A stretch of DNA of 64,000 nt from Pseudoramibacter porci. Its GTDB lineage: Bacteria > Bacillota > Clostridia > Eubacteriales > Eubacteriaceae. Positions 19,758 to 29,303 of the stretch are shown piece by piece. The stretch's first letter is position 1. Each line of letters starts with the position of its first letter. Both the position numbers and the translations under genes were made by a program. Location of the stretch: contig NZ_VUMO01000006.1 in assembly GCF_009696145.1 (NCBI RefSeq), positions 62,001-126,000 of the forward strand. The letters are read 5' to 3'. Below the pieces are notes generated by a model, which was given only the letters and a program-made list of their open reading frames with translations, was not told where the DNA came from and searched no databases.

Positions 19758-20228
19758 ATGACGCAGGGAATTATTATTGCTGCTTTTGGAGCGGCTATTT
19801 GTGCACTTTTATCAGGAATTGGATCAGCGGTTGGTGTTCAAATTGCAGGTCAAGCCGCTGCCGGAGTTACCTCAGATCAGCCTGATTTATTTGGGAAAGT
19901 GCTTGTTCTTCAAGCTCTGCCAGGAACTCAGGGGATTTATGGGTTTTTAATGGCTGTACTTATTTTAGTACAAACCGGCATGATTTCTGGGGCACCGCAC
20001 AGTATTTCGATCATGCAAGGGTGGGCTTATTTTGCCGCAGCTCTCCCAATTGCAATTGTCGGTCTCTTGTCCGGAATTGCACAAGGTAAAACTGCAGCAG
20101 CAGCGATCCACATGACGGGGAAGGATCCGGATTCTTCGGCAAAAGGCATTACGATGACAGCATTGGTGGAAACTTACGCAATTTTGGCTTTACTGGCTTC
20201 AATTTTGATCTTGTTCAGCATTAAATAA
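19758..20228 (+). CDS. ntpK: V-type ATPase K subunit (proteolipid), sodium-type ligand set
   Basis: 156 residues, a tandem duplication of a two-helix hairpin giving four membrane segments, as in Enterococcus hirae NtpK. The ion-binding glutamate is E138 in ALVETYAILA; the first hairpin has no matching acid. The residues that ligate sodium in the E. hirae ring structure (Leu, Thr, Gln in LPGTQG, Gln in GIAQGK, and the Glu) are all present: L54, T57, Q58, Q109 and E138. I infer sodium rather than proton coupling. The spacing after ntpI is only 4 bases. Confidence 0.95.
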   Translation: MTQGIIIAAFGAAICALLSGIGSAVGVQIAGQAAAGVTSDQPDLFGKVLVLQALPGTQGIYGFLMAVLILVQTGMISGAPHSISIMQGWAYFAAALPIAIVGLLSGIAQGKTAAAAIHMTGKDPDSSAKGITMTALVETYAILALLASILILFSIK

Positions 20229-20244
20229 ATCAAGAAGGGTTATC

Positions 20245-20856
20245 ATGGCGCAAAGTACAATTATCAATAGGATTCTTGATAAAGCAAATGAAGACGCAGC
20301 TGAAATAATAAACCGTTCACGGCAAAAGGCAGAAGAGTTAAAAAAGACAATCCAAAAAGAATCTGACGATCAGATCCAACAGATGGAAAAAGATTTTGAT
20401 CAAAAAATTCAGGACTTTGAAAAAAGAAATGAATTGATTTTTCATTTAGAAGCGCGTAAAAATAGACTTTTTAAGAAGAGAGAATTAATCGATCGCGCTT
20501 TTGTTAAGGCAAAGAAGGCAATGGACCAATTGCCGGAAAAAGATTGGTCTGTATTAATTGCTGAAATAGTGGCTTCTTCGTCGAGAAGCGGCAGTGAAAC
20601 CATTAAAGTCCCTGAAAAAGATTATAAAAAATACCAATCTAGTTTTCTTTCTGCTCTGAATAAAGGGTTGAAATTAAACGGCCTTCCCGGCAAATTAACA
20701 CTTGACTCGGAACCTGCAGAGTTTGAATCGGGTATCATGTTAGAAGGAGATAATTATGATATCAATGGCGATTTTGATGTTCTGCTTCAACAGGTTCGAG
20801 ACAAATATGAAAGAGAAGTTGCAGCAATATTATTTGAAGATCAAGATGAGGCGTGA
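20245..20856 (+). CDS. ntpE: V-type ATPase subunit E
   Basis: 203 residues. A long N-terminal helix rich in Lys, Glu and Gln (about residues 1-95) forms the stalk with NtpF. A small globular C-terminal domain follows, including GIMLEGDNYDINGDFDVLLQQ, which binds the top of V1. The last residues overlap a possible GTG for the next gene. Assignment rests on the stalk-plus-globular layout, the length and the operon position; sequence conservation in this family is low. Confidence 0.9.
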   Translation: MAQSTIINRILDKANEDAAEIINRSRQKAEELKKTIQKESDDQIQQMEKDFDQKIQDFEKRNELIFHLEARKNRLFKKRELIDRAFVKAKKAMDQLPEKDWSVLIAEIVASSSRSGSETIKVPEKDYKKYQSSFLSALNKGLKLNGLPGKLTLDSEPAEFESGIMLEGDNYDINGDFDVLLQQVRDKYEREVAAILFEDQDEA

Positions 20857-20858
20857 CT

Positions 20859-21833
20859 ATGTCTGGAATCAGTTACCCTTTTGCAGTTGGCAGAATCAAA
20901 GGTCTAGAAAATAAGCTCATTGATCAAAATGTCTGGCAACGGTTATCTGAGGCAGAAGATGAGCCAGCAATGATAAAAATTTTAAAAGAGAATAGTTACG
21001 GTTCTTCGGGAAATGGCAGTCATACTGTAAATGAGATGGTTGCGTCGGAATTGAATGAAGTCAATTTGGATATAAAATCTATTTCACCAGATCCAACGTT
21101 GACAAATTTATTTTATTATCCCGAAGATGCGTACAACATTAAAATATTGCTGAAAGGTATCCTAATCAGAAAAGATGCGAAATCACTTTTGCATCCATCC
21201 GGTGTTATTGACGTTACCAATTTGATTGATGCGATTTCTGATGAAAATTATAATGATCTTCCTCCAATTATAGGTAAATCGATTAAAGATTCATTGGACT
21301 TGGATGATCCATTCGAGATTAGCCAAAAAATTGATAACGCAGTTTTAATAACAATTAGAGACACGTTAATTACACATCACAATATTCTATTAAAACATTA
21401 TTTTGATATTATTTTTGATAAAATTAATATTTTGGCAATTCTCAGAGGAAATGCTTTGAAGTGGAATCCTGAAAGAATTATTCAATTGCTTTTTGATGGA
21501 GGAACATTAGATCCAAAAGATATGTGCAAGGCAATTGGACAAACTGACAAACAGTTATATTCTTATTTAGCGACAGGTCCAAACAGAGCGACATATCGGA
21601 AAATATTAGAAGGTTATTCAAAGCAGCATATTATTTCTGAAGTGGAAAGTCAACTAGATGATTTTGCCTTTTCGACTATTCATGAAGAAAAAAATGATTC
21701 CTTTGGAATTGGACCGATCATAAACTATTTGTTAGAAAAGAGAAGAGAAGGCGCATCATTGAGAGTGATGGCGGCTCAGAAAAATAATCCTTCAAATCAC
21801 TTAGAAAAAAAGACTTATAGGGGTGATGTTTGA
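20859..21833 (+). CDS. ntpC: V-type ATPase subunit C (d type, central stalk base)
   Basis: About 324 residues, soluble and helical, the size of the funnel-shaped C/d subunit that links the central stalk to the K ring. Family-like stretches are YPFAVGRIKGLENKL at the start, PEDAYNIKILLKG and GIGPIINYLLEKRREGASLR near the end. The latter is typical of the fold. The frame opens at a GTG (20853) overlapping the ntpE stop, but the ATG at 20859, 7 bases after GAGG, is the better start. Confidence 0.92.
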   Translation: MSGISYPFAVGRIKGLENKLIDQNVWQRLSEAEDEPAMIKILKENSYGSSGNGSHTVNEMVASELNEVNLDIKSISPDPTLTNLFYYPEDAYNIKILLKGILIRKDAKSLLHPSGVIDVTNLIDAISDENYNDLPPIIGKSIKDSLDLDDPFEISQKIDNAVLITIRDTLITHHNILLKHYFDIIFDKINILAILRGNALKWNPERIIQLLFDGGTLDPKDMCKAIGQTDKQLYSYLATGPNRATYRKILEGYSKQHIISEVESQLDDFAFSTIHEEKNDSFGIGPIINYLLEKRREGASLRVMAAQKNNPSNHLEKKTYRGDV

Positions 21834-22150
21834 TGAGTCGAAAAGCAAAAATTGCTGTTATTGGCGATAATAATTCCGTTATGATTTTTAAAGTGCTGGG
21901 GTTTTATGTATTTCCCATTGAAGAATGTGCTGACATTGGCAAACAAATTAAAGAACTCGAGCATAACAAATTTTCTGTTATTTATATAACTGAAAATATT
22001 GCAGCGGGAATAGAATCGATCATTGATGAATATAAAGATAAATCGTTTCCGGCGATCATTCCAATTCCTAATAAGAATGGTTCTTTAGGTATCGGAAAAA
22101 AAGGAATAAAAAAGAATGTTGAAAAGGCTGTTGGCGCAGATATCTTTTAG
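21833..22150 (+). CDS. ntpG: V-type ATPase subunit F (NtpG)
   Basis: 105 residues. Small Rossmann-like rotor subunit that binds subunit D in the central stalk. KIAVIGDNNSVMIFKVLGF near the N-terminus and the IPIPNKNG stretch near residue 81 match the F family. The ATG at 21833 overlaps the ntpC stop (TGATG) and follows GGGGTGAT by 5 bases; a TTG at 21830 is a less likely start. Confidence 0.92.
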   Translation: MSRKAKIAVIGDNNSVMIFKVLGFYVFPIEECADIGKQIKELEHNKFSVIYITENIAAGIESIIDEYKDKSFPAIIPIPNKNGSLGIGKKGIKKNVEKAVGADIF

Positions 22151-22168
22151 AAAGGAAATGATGTTAAG

Positions 22169-23974
22169 TTGAATCTTGAACAAAGCGGTACCACTTTTGA
22201 ACAAACGGGTACAGTTGTAAAAGTTGCAGGTCCATTAATTATTGCTGATCATATGGGCGATGTTCAGATGTATGACGTTGTAAAAATCAGCGATAAACAT
22301 ATTATTGGTGAAGTCATTGAATTACGCGGTGATAAAGCGTCGATTCAAGCTTATGAAGAAACTGCGGGTATTGGTCCGGGAGAACCGGTATACAAGACGG
22401 GACAACCACTATCAGTTGAACTTGCCCCAGGATTAATCGAAGGGATATATGATGGTATTCAACGCCCACTAACATCCATTTATAATGCAGCTGGTAACAA
22501 TATCACAAGAGGAATTGATGTTCCTAAATTAGATCGGGAAAGAAAATGGGTATTTAAGCCCGTCGCACAAGTTGGCGATCAACTAGAACCAGGGGATATT
22601 ATTGGAGAAGTTGAAGAAACACCTGCGGTTATCCATAAGATTATGATGCCATACAAATATTCTGGAATAGTATCTTGGGTTCATAATGGTGAGGCAACGA
22701 TAACTGAGCCAATTGCCAAAATCAGAACAGAAGATGGCGAGGAAAAAGATGTGGCAATGTTGCAGGTTTGGCCTGTCCGAATTGGTCGTCCATATCGAAA
22801 TAAATTAACGCCGAATGAACCGATGATTACCGGACAAAGAGTTATTGATTCTTTATTTCCAATTGCTAAGGGCGGTGTTGCGGCAATTCCGGGGCCATTT
22901 GGTTCTGGTAAAACGGTCATTCAACATCAACTGGCAAAATGGTCTGATGCGGATATCATTATTTATATTGGATGCGGAGAGCGAGGTAATGAAATGACTG
23001 ATGTGCTTCGCGAATTTCCCGAATTAAACGACCCACGTACAGGTATGAGCCTGATGAAAAGAACTGTATTAATAGCTAATACATCAGATATGCCAGTTGC
23101 TGCTCGAGAAGCTTCAATATATACGGGCATTACCATTGCAGAGTATTTTCGCGATATGGGCTACAAAGTTGCGATTATGGCAGACTCGACTTCACGTTGG
23201 GCTGAAGCACTTCGTGAAATGTCGGGCAGACTTGAAGAAATGCCGGGCGAAGAAGGTTACCCAGCTTATTTGTCGTCACGATTAGCTGAGTTTTATGAAC
23301 GTGCTGGTGTTGTCAATTGTTTGGGGACAGATCATAGAACAGGCGCAATTTCAGCCATCGGAGCAGTATCACCTCCGGGTGGGGATATTTCTGAACCCGT
23401 TTCGCAAGCGACATTGAGAATTGTCAAAGTCTTTTGGGGCTTAAGTGCAGATTTGGCCTATCAGCGTCATTTTCCTGCAATTGATTGGTTGACAAGCTAT
23501 TCTTTGTACAGCAGTAGATTAGATGATTGGTTTGATCAGAATATAGATCCAAGTTGGTCGAAGTCTGTTCAATCAACAATGAATATTTTGCAGAAAGAAT
23601 CAGAACTTCAAGAAATTGTTCACTTAGTTGGTGTTGATGCTTTAAGTTATAAAGACCGACTCACGTTAGAATGTGCACGTTCAATTCGCGAAGACTTTTT
23701 GCATCAATCGGCTTTTGATGATGTGGACACGTACTCCTCGCCCCAAAAGCAAATTGCAATTTTGAATATGATATTGAGCTGGTACGAAGCTGGAGAGAAA
23801 TATCTCAATGCCGATGGCTCGTTTGACGCAATCATTCAAATGCCAATTCGAGAAAAAATTGCGAGAATGAAGTATGTTCCTGAAAATAAAAAAGAAAAGG
23901 AATATGAAGACATTCGCGTAGCATTGAACGATGCTTTTGAAGCATTGTCAGAAGGACAAGAAACGGATGAATAA
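22169..23974 (+). CDS. ntpA: V-type ATPase catalytic subunit A
   Basis: 601 residues. Hydrolyses or makes ATP at the A/B interface. The Walker A loop is GPFGSGKTV, followed by [13 protein letters not shown] and [23 protein letters not shown] in segments typical of the A subunit. The roughly 90-residue non-homologous insert that distinguishes A from F-type beta is present (about residues 115-200). The start is a TTG at 22169, 12 bases after AAAGGA; other starts nearby are out of frame or blocked by stops. Confidence 0.98.
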   Translation: MNLEQSGTTFEQTGTVVKVAGPLIIADHMGDVQMYDVVKISDKHIIGEVIELRGDKASIQAYEETAGIGPGEPVYKTGQPLSVELAPGLIEGIYDGIQRPLTSIYNAAGNNITRGIDVPKLDRERKWVFKPVAQVGDQLEPGDIIGEVEETPAVIHKIMMPYKYSGIVSWVHNGEATITEPIAKIRTEDGEEKDVAMLQVWPVRIGRPYRNKLTPNEPMITGQRVIDSLFPIAKGGVAAIPGPFGSGKTVIQHQLAKWSDADIIIYIGCGERGNEMTDVLREFPELNDPRTGMSLMKRTVLIANTSDMPVAAREASIYTGITIAEYFRDMGYKVAIMADSTSRWAEALREMSGRLEEMPGEEGYPAYLSSRLAEFYERAGVVNCLGTDHRTGAISAIGAVSPPGGDISEPVSQATLRIVKVFWGLSADLAYQRHFPAIDWLTSYSLYSSRLDDWFDQNIDPSWSKSVQSTMNILQKESELQEIVHLVGVDALSYKDRLTLECARSIREDFLHQSAFDDVDTYSSPQKQIAILNMILSWYEAGEKYLNADGSFDAIIQMPIREKIARMKYVPENKKEKEYEDIRVALNDAFEALSEGQETDE

Positions 23975-25367
23975 AGAATATAAAACGATTAGAGAAGTTG
24001 TTGGTCCTTTAATGCTTGTTGATCATGTGGAAAATGTCAAGTATGACGAATTGGTTCAAATTAAACAAGCGAGTGGAGAAGAAAGAGTTGGACATGTTCT
24101 GGAAATAGATGGAGACGCAGCATTAGTTCAACTTTTTGAAAGTTCACAGGGACTTAAAATATCAGATTCCAAAGTCATTTTTGAAGGACATGGAATAGAA
24201 CTAGGCGTTAGCAGGGATATGCTAGGCAGAATTTTTGATGGGATGGGACGTCCGATCGATGACGGGCCACAGATTATTCCTGATGAAAAACTAGATATCA
24301 ATGGTGCGCCAATTAACCCAGTCGCTAGAAATTACCCGGCTGAATTTATCCAGACAGGTATTTCAGCGATAGATGGCTTGAACACACTTGTACGTGGTCA
24401 AAAGCTTCCAGTTTTCTCGGGATCTGGTTTACCTCACGCTCAGTTGGCCGCTCAAATTGCTAGACAGGCGAAAGTTCTAGATGATTCGGAAGATTTTGCA
24501 GTTGTTTTTGCTGCTATTGGAACAACTTTTGAAGAAGCAGATTATTTTATCCAGGATTTTCAGAAAACAGGCGCAATTGAACGTGCGGTCTTGTTTATGA
24601 ACTATGCAAACGACCCAGCAGTAGAAAGAATTGCTACACCAAGAATGGCCATAACGTGTGCAGAATATTTAGCTTTTGAATTAGATATGCACGTCCTCGT
24701 TATTATGACGGATATGACTAATTATGCTGAGGCATTGCGAGAAGTGTCAGCTGCGCGTAAAGAAGTTCCTGGAAGACGTGGATATCCTGGATATCTTTAT
24801 ACCGACTTAGCTTCAATATATGAACGTGCAGGCCGTATTTTAGGGAAAAAAGGATCTATTACACAGATACCTATTCTGTCAATGCCAGAAGATGACATAA
24901 CCCATCCAATTCCTGATTTGACTGGTTACATCACTGAAGGACAGATCATTTTATCCCGAGAACTGAATATGCGCGGAATTGAACCGCCAATTAATGTTTT
25001 ACCTTCATTGAGTCGATTAAAAGATAAAGGGATCGGAAAAGGCAAAACACGTGAAGATCACGCAGACACAATGAATCAACTGTTTTCGGCTTATGCAAGA
25101 GGAAAAGAAGCAAAAGAATTAGCTGTTATTCTAGGAGATGCAGCATTATCTGATATGGATAAACTTTATGCGAAATTTGCTGATCAATTCGAAGAAGTAT
25201 ATGTTTCTCAAGGATACGATACAAATCGAGATATTCAAGAGACTTTAGATATTGGATGGAAACTTCTATCCATTTTACCAAAGGCGGAATTAAAACGAAT
25301 AAAACTCGATTATATTGACAAATATTATCCTGATGACAATAAACAATCATATATTGACGGAGAATAA
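23967..25367 (+). CDS. ntpB: V-type ATPase regulatory subunit B
   Basis: 466 residues. Non-catalytic partner of NtpA; the P-loop is degenerate ([18 protein letters not shown], no GKT). The stretches [18 protein letters not shown] and [20 protein letters not shown] are characteristic. The frame is open back to 23931 inside ntpA, but the ATG at 23967, 10 bases after AAGGA, gives the usual N-terminus and overlaps the ntpA stop by 8 bases, consistent with coupled, matched synthesis of A and B. Confidence 0.98.
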   Translation: MNKEYKTIREVVGPLMLVDHVENVKYDELVQIKQASGEERVGHVLEIDGDAALVQLFESSQGLKISDSKVIFEGHGIELGVSRDMLGRIFDGMGRPIDDGPQIIPDEKLDINGAPINPVARNYPAEFIQTGISAIDGLNTLVRGQKLPVFSGSGLPHAQLAAQIARQAKVLDDSEDFAVVFAAIGTTFEEADYFIQDFQKTGAIERAVLFMNYANDPAVERIATPRMAITCAEYLAFELDMHVLVIMTDMTNYAEALREVSAARKEVPGRRGYPGYLYTDLASIYERAGRILGKKGSITQIPILSMPEDDITHPIPDLTGYITEGQIILSRELNMRGIEPPINVLPSLSRLKDKGIGKGKTREDHADTMNQLFSAYARGKEAKELAVILGDAALSDMDKLYAKFADQFEEVYVSQGYDTNRDIQETLDIGWKLLSILPKAELKRIKLDYIDKYYPDDNKQSYIDGE

Positions 25368-25369
25368 TT

Positions 25370-25999
25370 ATGTGCGCACAAATTAAGCCTACGCGAATGG
25401 AACTAACACGTCTAAAAGGTAGGCTGCAAACAGCGGAGCGCGGCCATAAATTGTTAAAGGACAAAAGAGATGAAATGGTCCGCAGATTTATGATCTATAT
25501 CAAAAAAAATAAAGCCTTAAGGGACGAAATTGAAGACAAATTAACAGAAGCGTTGCAACAATTTTCGGTTGCTGAAAGTAGAATGGGTGAAGATTTAATA
25601 ACTGAAGCTCTCTTGTGCCCTGTAAAATCAACTAACGTTACTGTAGATAAGGCAAATATTATGAGCGTCGATGTTCCTAAACTAAAGTATGAAGAATCTG
25701 AGAAAACGACGCAATTGCCATATGGTTTTTCTTTTACGTCCGGGGAACTTGATCAATCTGTTTTGGACATTGCAGAGTTAATGCCTTTGCTTATTGAATT
25801 AGCAGAGGTTGAAAAGACTTGCAATTTGTTGGCTGATGAAATTGAAAAGACACGAAGACGTGTTAATGCGTTGGAGCATGTTATGATTCCAGAGACGAAG
25901 AAAGATATCAAATATATCATGATGCGTCTGGAAGAAAATGAACGTGGCACAACGACAAGATTGATGAAAGTAAAAGACATGATGCTAAAAAATGAATAA
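25370..25999 (+). CDS. ntpD: V-type ATPase subunit D (central shaft)
   Basis: 209 residues, two long helices separated by a small head, the rotating shaft inside the A3B3 ring. The N-terminal PTRMELTRLKGRLQTAERGH and the C-terminal RRVNALEHVMIPETKKDIK are family signatures. Last gene of the operon; two bases separate it from ntpB. E. hirae continues with ntpHJ, but those are absent here, and the operon ends with a terminator. Confidence 0.96.
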   Translation: MCAQIKPTRMELTRLKGRLQTAERGHKLLKDKRDEMVRRFMIYIKKNKALRDEIEDKLTEALQQFSVAESRMGEDLITEALLCPVKSTNVTVDKANIMSVDVPKLKYEESEKTTQLPYGFSFTSGELDQSVLDIAELMPLLIELAEVEKTCNLLADEIEKTRRRVNALEHVMIPETKKDIKYIMMRLEENERGTTTRLMKVKDMMLKNE

Positions 26000-26005
26000 T
26001 AAAAC

Positions 26006-26043
26006 AATAAGCGGTCAGTAAAGGGCTGCTTATTATTTTTATT
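26006..26043 (+). terminator. Terminator of the V-ATPase operon
   Basis: A 7-base stem (26006-26012 with 26028-26034), 15-base loop that can pair partly, followed by a T-rich tail. Weaker than the others in this window. Confidence 0.7.
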
Positions 26044-26071
26044 TAGAAGAACGATAATAAATAATAAAGAC

Positions 26072-26353
26072 ATGCAATATTACACATATATTCTCACTTG
26101 CTCCGACGGAACATTTTATACTGGTTATACTAATAATTTAGAAAAAAGAATTAACACGCATAACAGAGGAAGGGGAAGTAAGTATACGAGGAGCCGTCGG
26201 CCAGTTCAATTATCATATTATAAAGTATTTGAAACGAAACACGACGCGATGAGCTGGGAGGCAATTATAAAAAATCAGATGAACCATAATCAAAAGCAAG
26301 AATTAATTGAAAAAAATAAAGTAGATTATTATAATGAAACTAATCATCAATAA
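26072..26353 (+). CDS. GIY-YIG nuclease-superfamily protein (UPF0213/YhbQ type)
   Basis: 93 residues. The GIY-YIG core is visible as YTYILTCSDGTFYTGYT, with the conserved arginine in LEKRI, a histidine in THN and the glutamate in SWEAIIKNQ. Length and layout match the small single-domain YhbQ/UPF0213 group, which is widespread and linked to DNA metabolism or stress in some bacteria, with no settled role. It is not a homing endonuclease: no DNA-binding tail is present. No good ribosome site precedes the ATG. It is 15 bases before the next gene, so the two may be cotranscribed. Confidence 0.88.
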   Translation: MQYYTYILTCSDGTFYTGYTNNLEKRINTHNRGRGSKYTRSRRPVQLSYYKVFETKHDAMSWEAIIKNQMNHNQKQELIEKNKVDYYNETNHQ

Positions 26354-26368
26354 TTAAGGAGAAAAGAT

Positions 26369-27151
26369 ATGGCAGATATTCCAAAGCCGAATTTTAAAGT
26401 GGATCTTAATCCACTTAGTTCTGTGAAGAAAGTAATAGGTATTGTAAGTGGCAAAGGCGGTGTGGGAAAATCTACTGTTACGTCTGAGATTGCCGTTGCA
26501 CTAAATAGAATCGGAAAAAAGGTTGGTATTATGGATGCTGATATCACGGGTCCTTCTATTCCAAAGGCATTTGGCATAACGGATAAAGCGAGAGGGTCTG
26601 AAGAGTATTTTTATCCTGTAGCAACGCAACAGGGAATCGACATTATTTCGATGAATCTGCTTTTGGAAAATGAAACTGATCCGGTTATTTGGAGAGGTCC
26701 TGTTATTGCAGGTGCAGTCAAACAATTTTGGACTGATGTCGTTTGGGGAGATAAAGACTATTTATTAATAGATATGCCTCCGGGAACAGGCGATGTTCCT
26801 TTAACAATATTTCAGTCTTTGCCTATTGACGGAATTATCATCGTTACTTCACCTCAGGATTTGGTATCAATGGTCGTAGAAAAAGCTTTAAATATGGCAA
26901 AAATGATGAATGTTGATGTTTTAGGTGTGATTGAAAATTATAGTTATTTGCAATGTCCTCATTGTGGAGAAAAAATATCAGTATTTGGCGAAAGTAATAT
27001 CAAAGAAATTTCAAAAGAAAAAAATATTAATCTCTTGGGACAGCTTCCAATGAATCCAGAAATTGCAAAGTTAATGGATCAAGGAAAAATAGAAGAAATT
27101 GAAAATACCAATCAGTTAGATAAAGTGCTCGATACGCTTAATTGTCTGTAA
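26369..27151 (+). CDS. Mrp/NBP35-type ATPase, Fe-S cluster carrier
   Basis: 260 residues. P-loop ATPase of the MinD/Mrp family with deviant Walker A SGKGGVGKST, the DADITGPSIP switch, and DMPPGTGDVP. A CxxC pair (QCPHCGEK) near residue 195 bridges an Fe-S cluster between two subunits in ApbC/Mrp proteins. The N-terminal MIP18-like domain of long Mrp proteins is absent, as is common in clostridia. A good AAGGAG ribosome site precedes the ATG. The family loads Fe-S clusters onto client enzymes, which fits an organism rich in ferredoxin-dependent enzymes. Confidence 0.93.
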   Translation: MADIPKPNFKVDLNPLSSVKKVIGIVSGKGGVGKSTVTSEIAVALNRIGKKVGIMDADITGPSIPKAFGITDKARGSEEYFYPVATQQGIDIISMNLLLENETDPVIWRGPVIAGAVKQFWTDVVWGDKDYLLIDMPPGTGDVPLTIFQSLPIDGIIIVTSPQDLVSMVVEKALNMAKMMNVDVLGVIENYSYLQCPHCGEKISVFGESNIKEISKEKNINLLGQLPMNPEIAKLMDQGKIEEIENTNQLDKVLDTLNCL

Positions 27152-27175
27152 TAGTGCGTTTCAGTATTATTTTTC

Positions 27176-27219
27176 AATAGGCTTATTTGATTTTATTCAA
27201 ATAGGCCTTTTATTTTTTT
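27176..27219 (+). terminator. Rho-independent terminator after mrp
   Basis: Stem 27176-27190 with 27197-27210, 6-base loop, then a T-rich tail (27211-27219). Confidence 0.85.
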
Positions 27220-27478
27220 AAGATTTTCATTTTTCAAAAATAGAATGATTTTTCTGCACGATTATATTATTTCTTTACGCAATTTATTAATTATAAACAA
27301 AATTAAAACGGTACTTTTAGCAATTAATCAAAAAATAAATTTTAAATTTCTGTTTTCTCAGTTTAGCAGTGCAAATCACTTTTTTCAATTCGTTGACCTA
27401 GGTCGCATAGCTTTGTTAATCTAAAACCAAGATATTTCATGTTCTTAGGTAGTCCAACAACAGTAGAAAGGAGATCCA
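27220..27478 (+). promoter_or_regulatory. Long leader region before the G5/SleB gene
   Basis: About 260 bases without a gene. The first 140 are very AT-rich. From about 27361 the DNA becomes mixed in composition and can fold: AGTG-CAAAT-CACT (27368-27380), CAA-TTCG-TTG, the palindrome GACCTAGGTC, and ACCAAGA pairing with TCTTaGGT, inside an outer TTGTT/AACAA pair. Then comes AAAGGAG, 5 bases before the ATG. The order GCAAA, GTCGCATAGC, CTAAAACC, TTAGGTAG loosely recalls a c-di-GMP-I aptamer, but the conserved core is incomplete. A structured 5' leader is likely; its class is not established. Confidence 0.3.
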
Positions 27479-29287
27479 ATGCATCTAGGAAAAAAGAAAG
27501 CATTTATTTTCATTGCTATTGCATGCGTTTGCGCAGGTGTTTTTTTTGCTTTAAAAACTAGTAATAACACTGTGAAAATTTCTTACGATCCAAATGATGG
27601 ATCCTCAAAAACAACAACTAAGACAGTTTACTCAAAACAGGGACAAACGGTTCAAGATCTATTGAAGAATAACGGTTATTCAGTTGATAAAGATCTTTAC
27701 TATTATTCAACGAGTCTTGCAGATCAAGCTTCAAAAATCCATAACGTTCGAATCGTGAAAAAGGCAAATGGTGTCATTACAATCGGGGATAAAAAAATAA
27801 GATATAGCTCGGTTCAAAAAACAATATCAGATTTATTAGACGAGAAAAATATAAAAATTAATAAAGATGATATTGTAACACCAGGCACATCCACTTTACT
27901 GACATCGAAAATAAAAAACATTAATGTTGTCCGTGTTACTAAAGCACAGGTTGCTTCTAGTGAAGACATTCCTTATCAAACAGAGGTCGTAGCAGACAGC
28001 AATGTTACCCAAGGGAGTTCAAAAGTCGAGCAGTCTGGGCAAAATGGACAAAAGACAGTGGTTTCAGAAGCCGTCTATCATAATGGTGTTTTGGTTTCTG
28101 AAAAAGTCAAAAGCACGTCTGTAAAGACAGAGCCAGTAAAAATGAAAGTCTCCTTGAATCCTTCAGATATTGCGGCAAATACGTCATCGAGGGGAAGTAC
28201 GAGTTCTATATCTTCCGTGGATTCATCTAACGCTTCATCGACATCATCCAGTCAAGCATCGACTTCTACTGATTCCGCCGGAAAATCTACTGCTGCAACT
28301 ATCGGAGACAACACATCTAAATCAAAAGGTGTGGCAGAAATAAAAGACGATAGCAAATCAGCAACAGTGAAAGATACAACTCAGAAGTCTGAAACGAGTA
28401 CGAAAGCACCAGATTCTTCGAATACATCAAATAATCAGGCTGCCTCAAGTGCTTCAGAATCATCTAATAATGCATCAATGACAGAGACCTCAAAAAAATC
28501 AGATGAGAATTCAAATACTTCAGAAAAGAGCGATTCCAGTACAATAACCAAAACATCAACTGTAAATATTCCTTTCAAAACCTGTAATGTATATGTTTCG
28601 AATTTAGCAAAAGGAACTACACAGATTACGACTCAGGGGGTTAACGGTGAAAAAACAGTTACAACTGAAATGACTTATAAAGATGGTAATTTAGTTTCAC
28701 AGAAAGAAATTTCTTCAACGATTACTAAACAACCCGTTACACAAGTTGTTGCAGTTGGAACAAAAGAAGAACAAACAACGACTCAATCTACTGACAGCAA
28801 TCAGTCAGGGACGACTGCAACAAGTGCATCTACGTCAAGTTCATCTGCATCAGCCCCGTCATCTTCGAGTGGCAATACACAGAGTAGTTTAAGCCAATAT
28901 GTATCCCAGACAAAAAATGTAACGTACAATCATAAAACAGAAAATATAAGTGCATCTGATTTTGATTTCTTATGTGCTGTGGTGTCTCAGGAAGACAATT
29001 CTGGGTATGAAGGTGCGTTGGCCGTTATTTCGTGCATTATGAATCGTGCAGATTCTGGAAAGTGGGGAGGAAGTACAGCGGTTTCAGTCGTAAAGGCAGA
29101 AGGGCAATTTTCTGCATATGGGGATGGCAATTACACAAAATACTTAAACGGCAAATCTTCGGCAGCTGTTCAAGCAGCAGTCAAGGATTGCGTTTATGGC
29201 GGAGTGAGAAATCATTCTTATTATTCTTTCCAAGCGAAAGCGAAAACAACGAAATCTGTAAAAATCGGCGGCAACTATTATCAATAA
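27479..29287 (+). CDS. Secreted G5-domain cell-wall hydrolase, SleB/CwlJ-type C-terminus
   Basis: 602 residues, modular. An N-terminal membrane anchor or signal segment (residues 7-25, no clear cleavage site) is followed by two DUF348 units (about 31-97 and 98-155), a G5 domain (160-222), a Ser/Thr-rich linker (225-365), a second G5 domain (about 365-430), another Ser-rich linker, and a Hydrolase_2 (SleB-like) domain from about 485 to the end (VVSQEDNSGYEGALAVISCIMNR, GQFSAY). Such enzymes act on peptidoglycan; G5 and DUF348 are adhesive or sugar-binding folds found in Rpf-like and YabE proteins. The role could be wall turnover or, if the organism sporulates, germination. It precedes another wall enzyme by 16 bases. 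Confidence 0.9.
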   Translation: MHLGKKKAFIFIAIACVCAGVFFALKTSNNTVKISYDPNDGSSKTTTKTVYSKQGQTVQDLLKNNGYSVDKDLYYYSTSLADQASKIHNVRIVKKANGVITIGDKKIRYSSVQKTISDLLDEKNIKINKDDIVTPGTSTLLTSKIKNINVVRVTKAQVASSEDIPYQTEVVADSNVTQGSSKVEQSGQNGQKTVVSEAVYHNGVLVSEKVKSTSVKTEPVKMKVSLNPSDIAANTSSRGSTSSISSVDSSNASSTSSSQASTSTDSAGKSTAATIGDNTSKSKGVAEIKDDSKSATVKDTTQKSETSTKAPDSSNTSNNQAASSASESSNNASMTETSKKSDENSNTSEKSDSSTITKTSTVNIPFKTCNVYVSNLAKGTTQITTQGVNGEKTVTTEMTYKDGNLVSQKEISSTITKQPVTQVVAVGTKEEQTTTQSTDSNQSGTTATSASTSSSSASAPSSSSGNTQSSLSQYVSQTKNVTYNHKTENISASDFDFLCAVVSQEDNSGYEGALAVISCIMNRADSGKWGGSTAVSVVKAEGQFSAYGDGNYTKYLNGKSSAAVQAAVKDCVYGGVRNHSYYSFQAKAKTTKSVKIGGNYYQ

Positions 29288-29303
29288 AGAAAGGTGAGAA
29301 ATC

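Noticed and set aside
26072-26353. GIY-YIG gene as a homing endonuclease or mobile intron
   Set aside because: The protein is a stand-alone YhbQ-type core without a DNA-binding domain, and no intron or split gene is seen.
27220-27478. c-di-AMP (ydaO) riboswitch before the G5/SleB gene
   Set aside because: The conserved GGGGAACC, GGGGUGAAUCC and CCGACAGCUAACCUCG blocks are missing. A c-di-GMP-like layout is kept only as a weak possibility.
28160-28550. Ser/Thr-rich stretch as tandem repeats
   Set aside because: It is low-complexity linker without a regular period.
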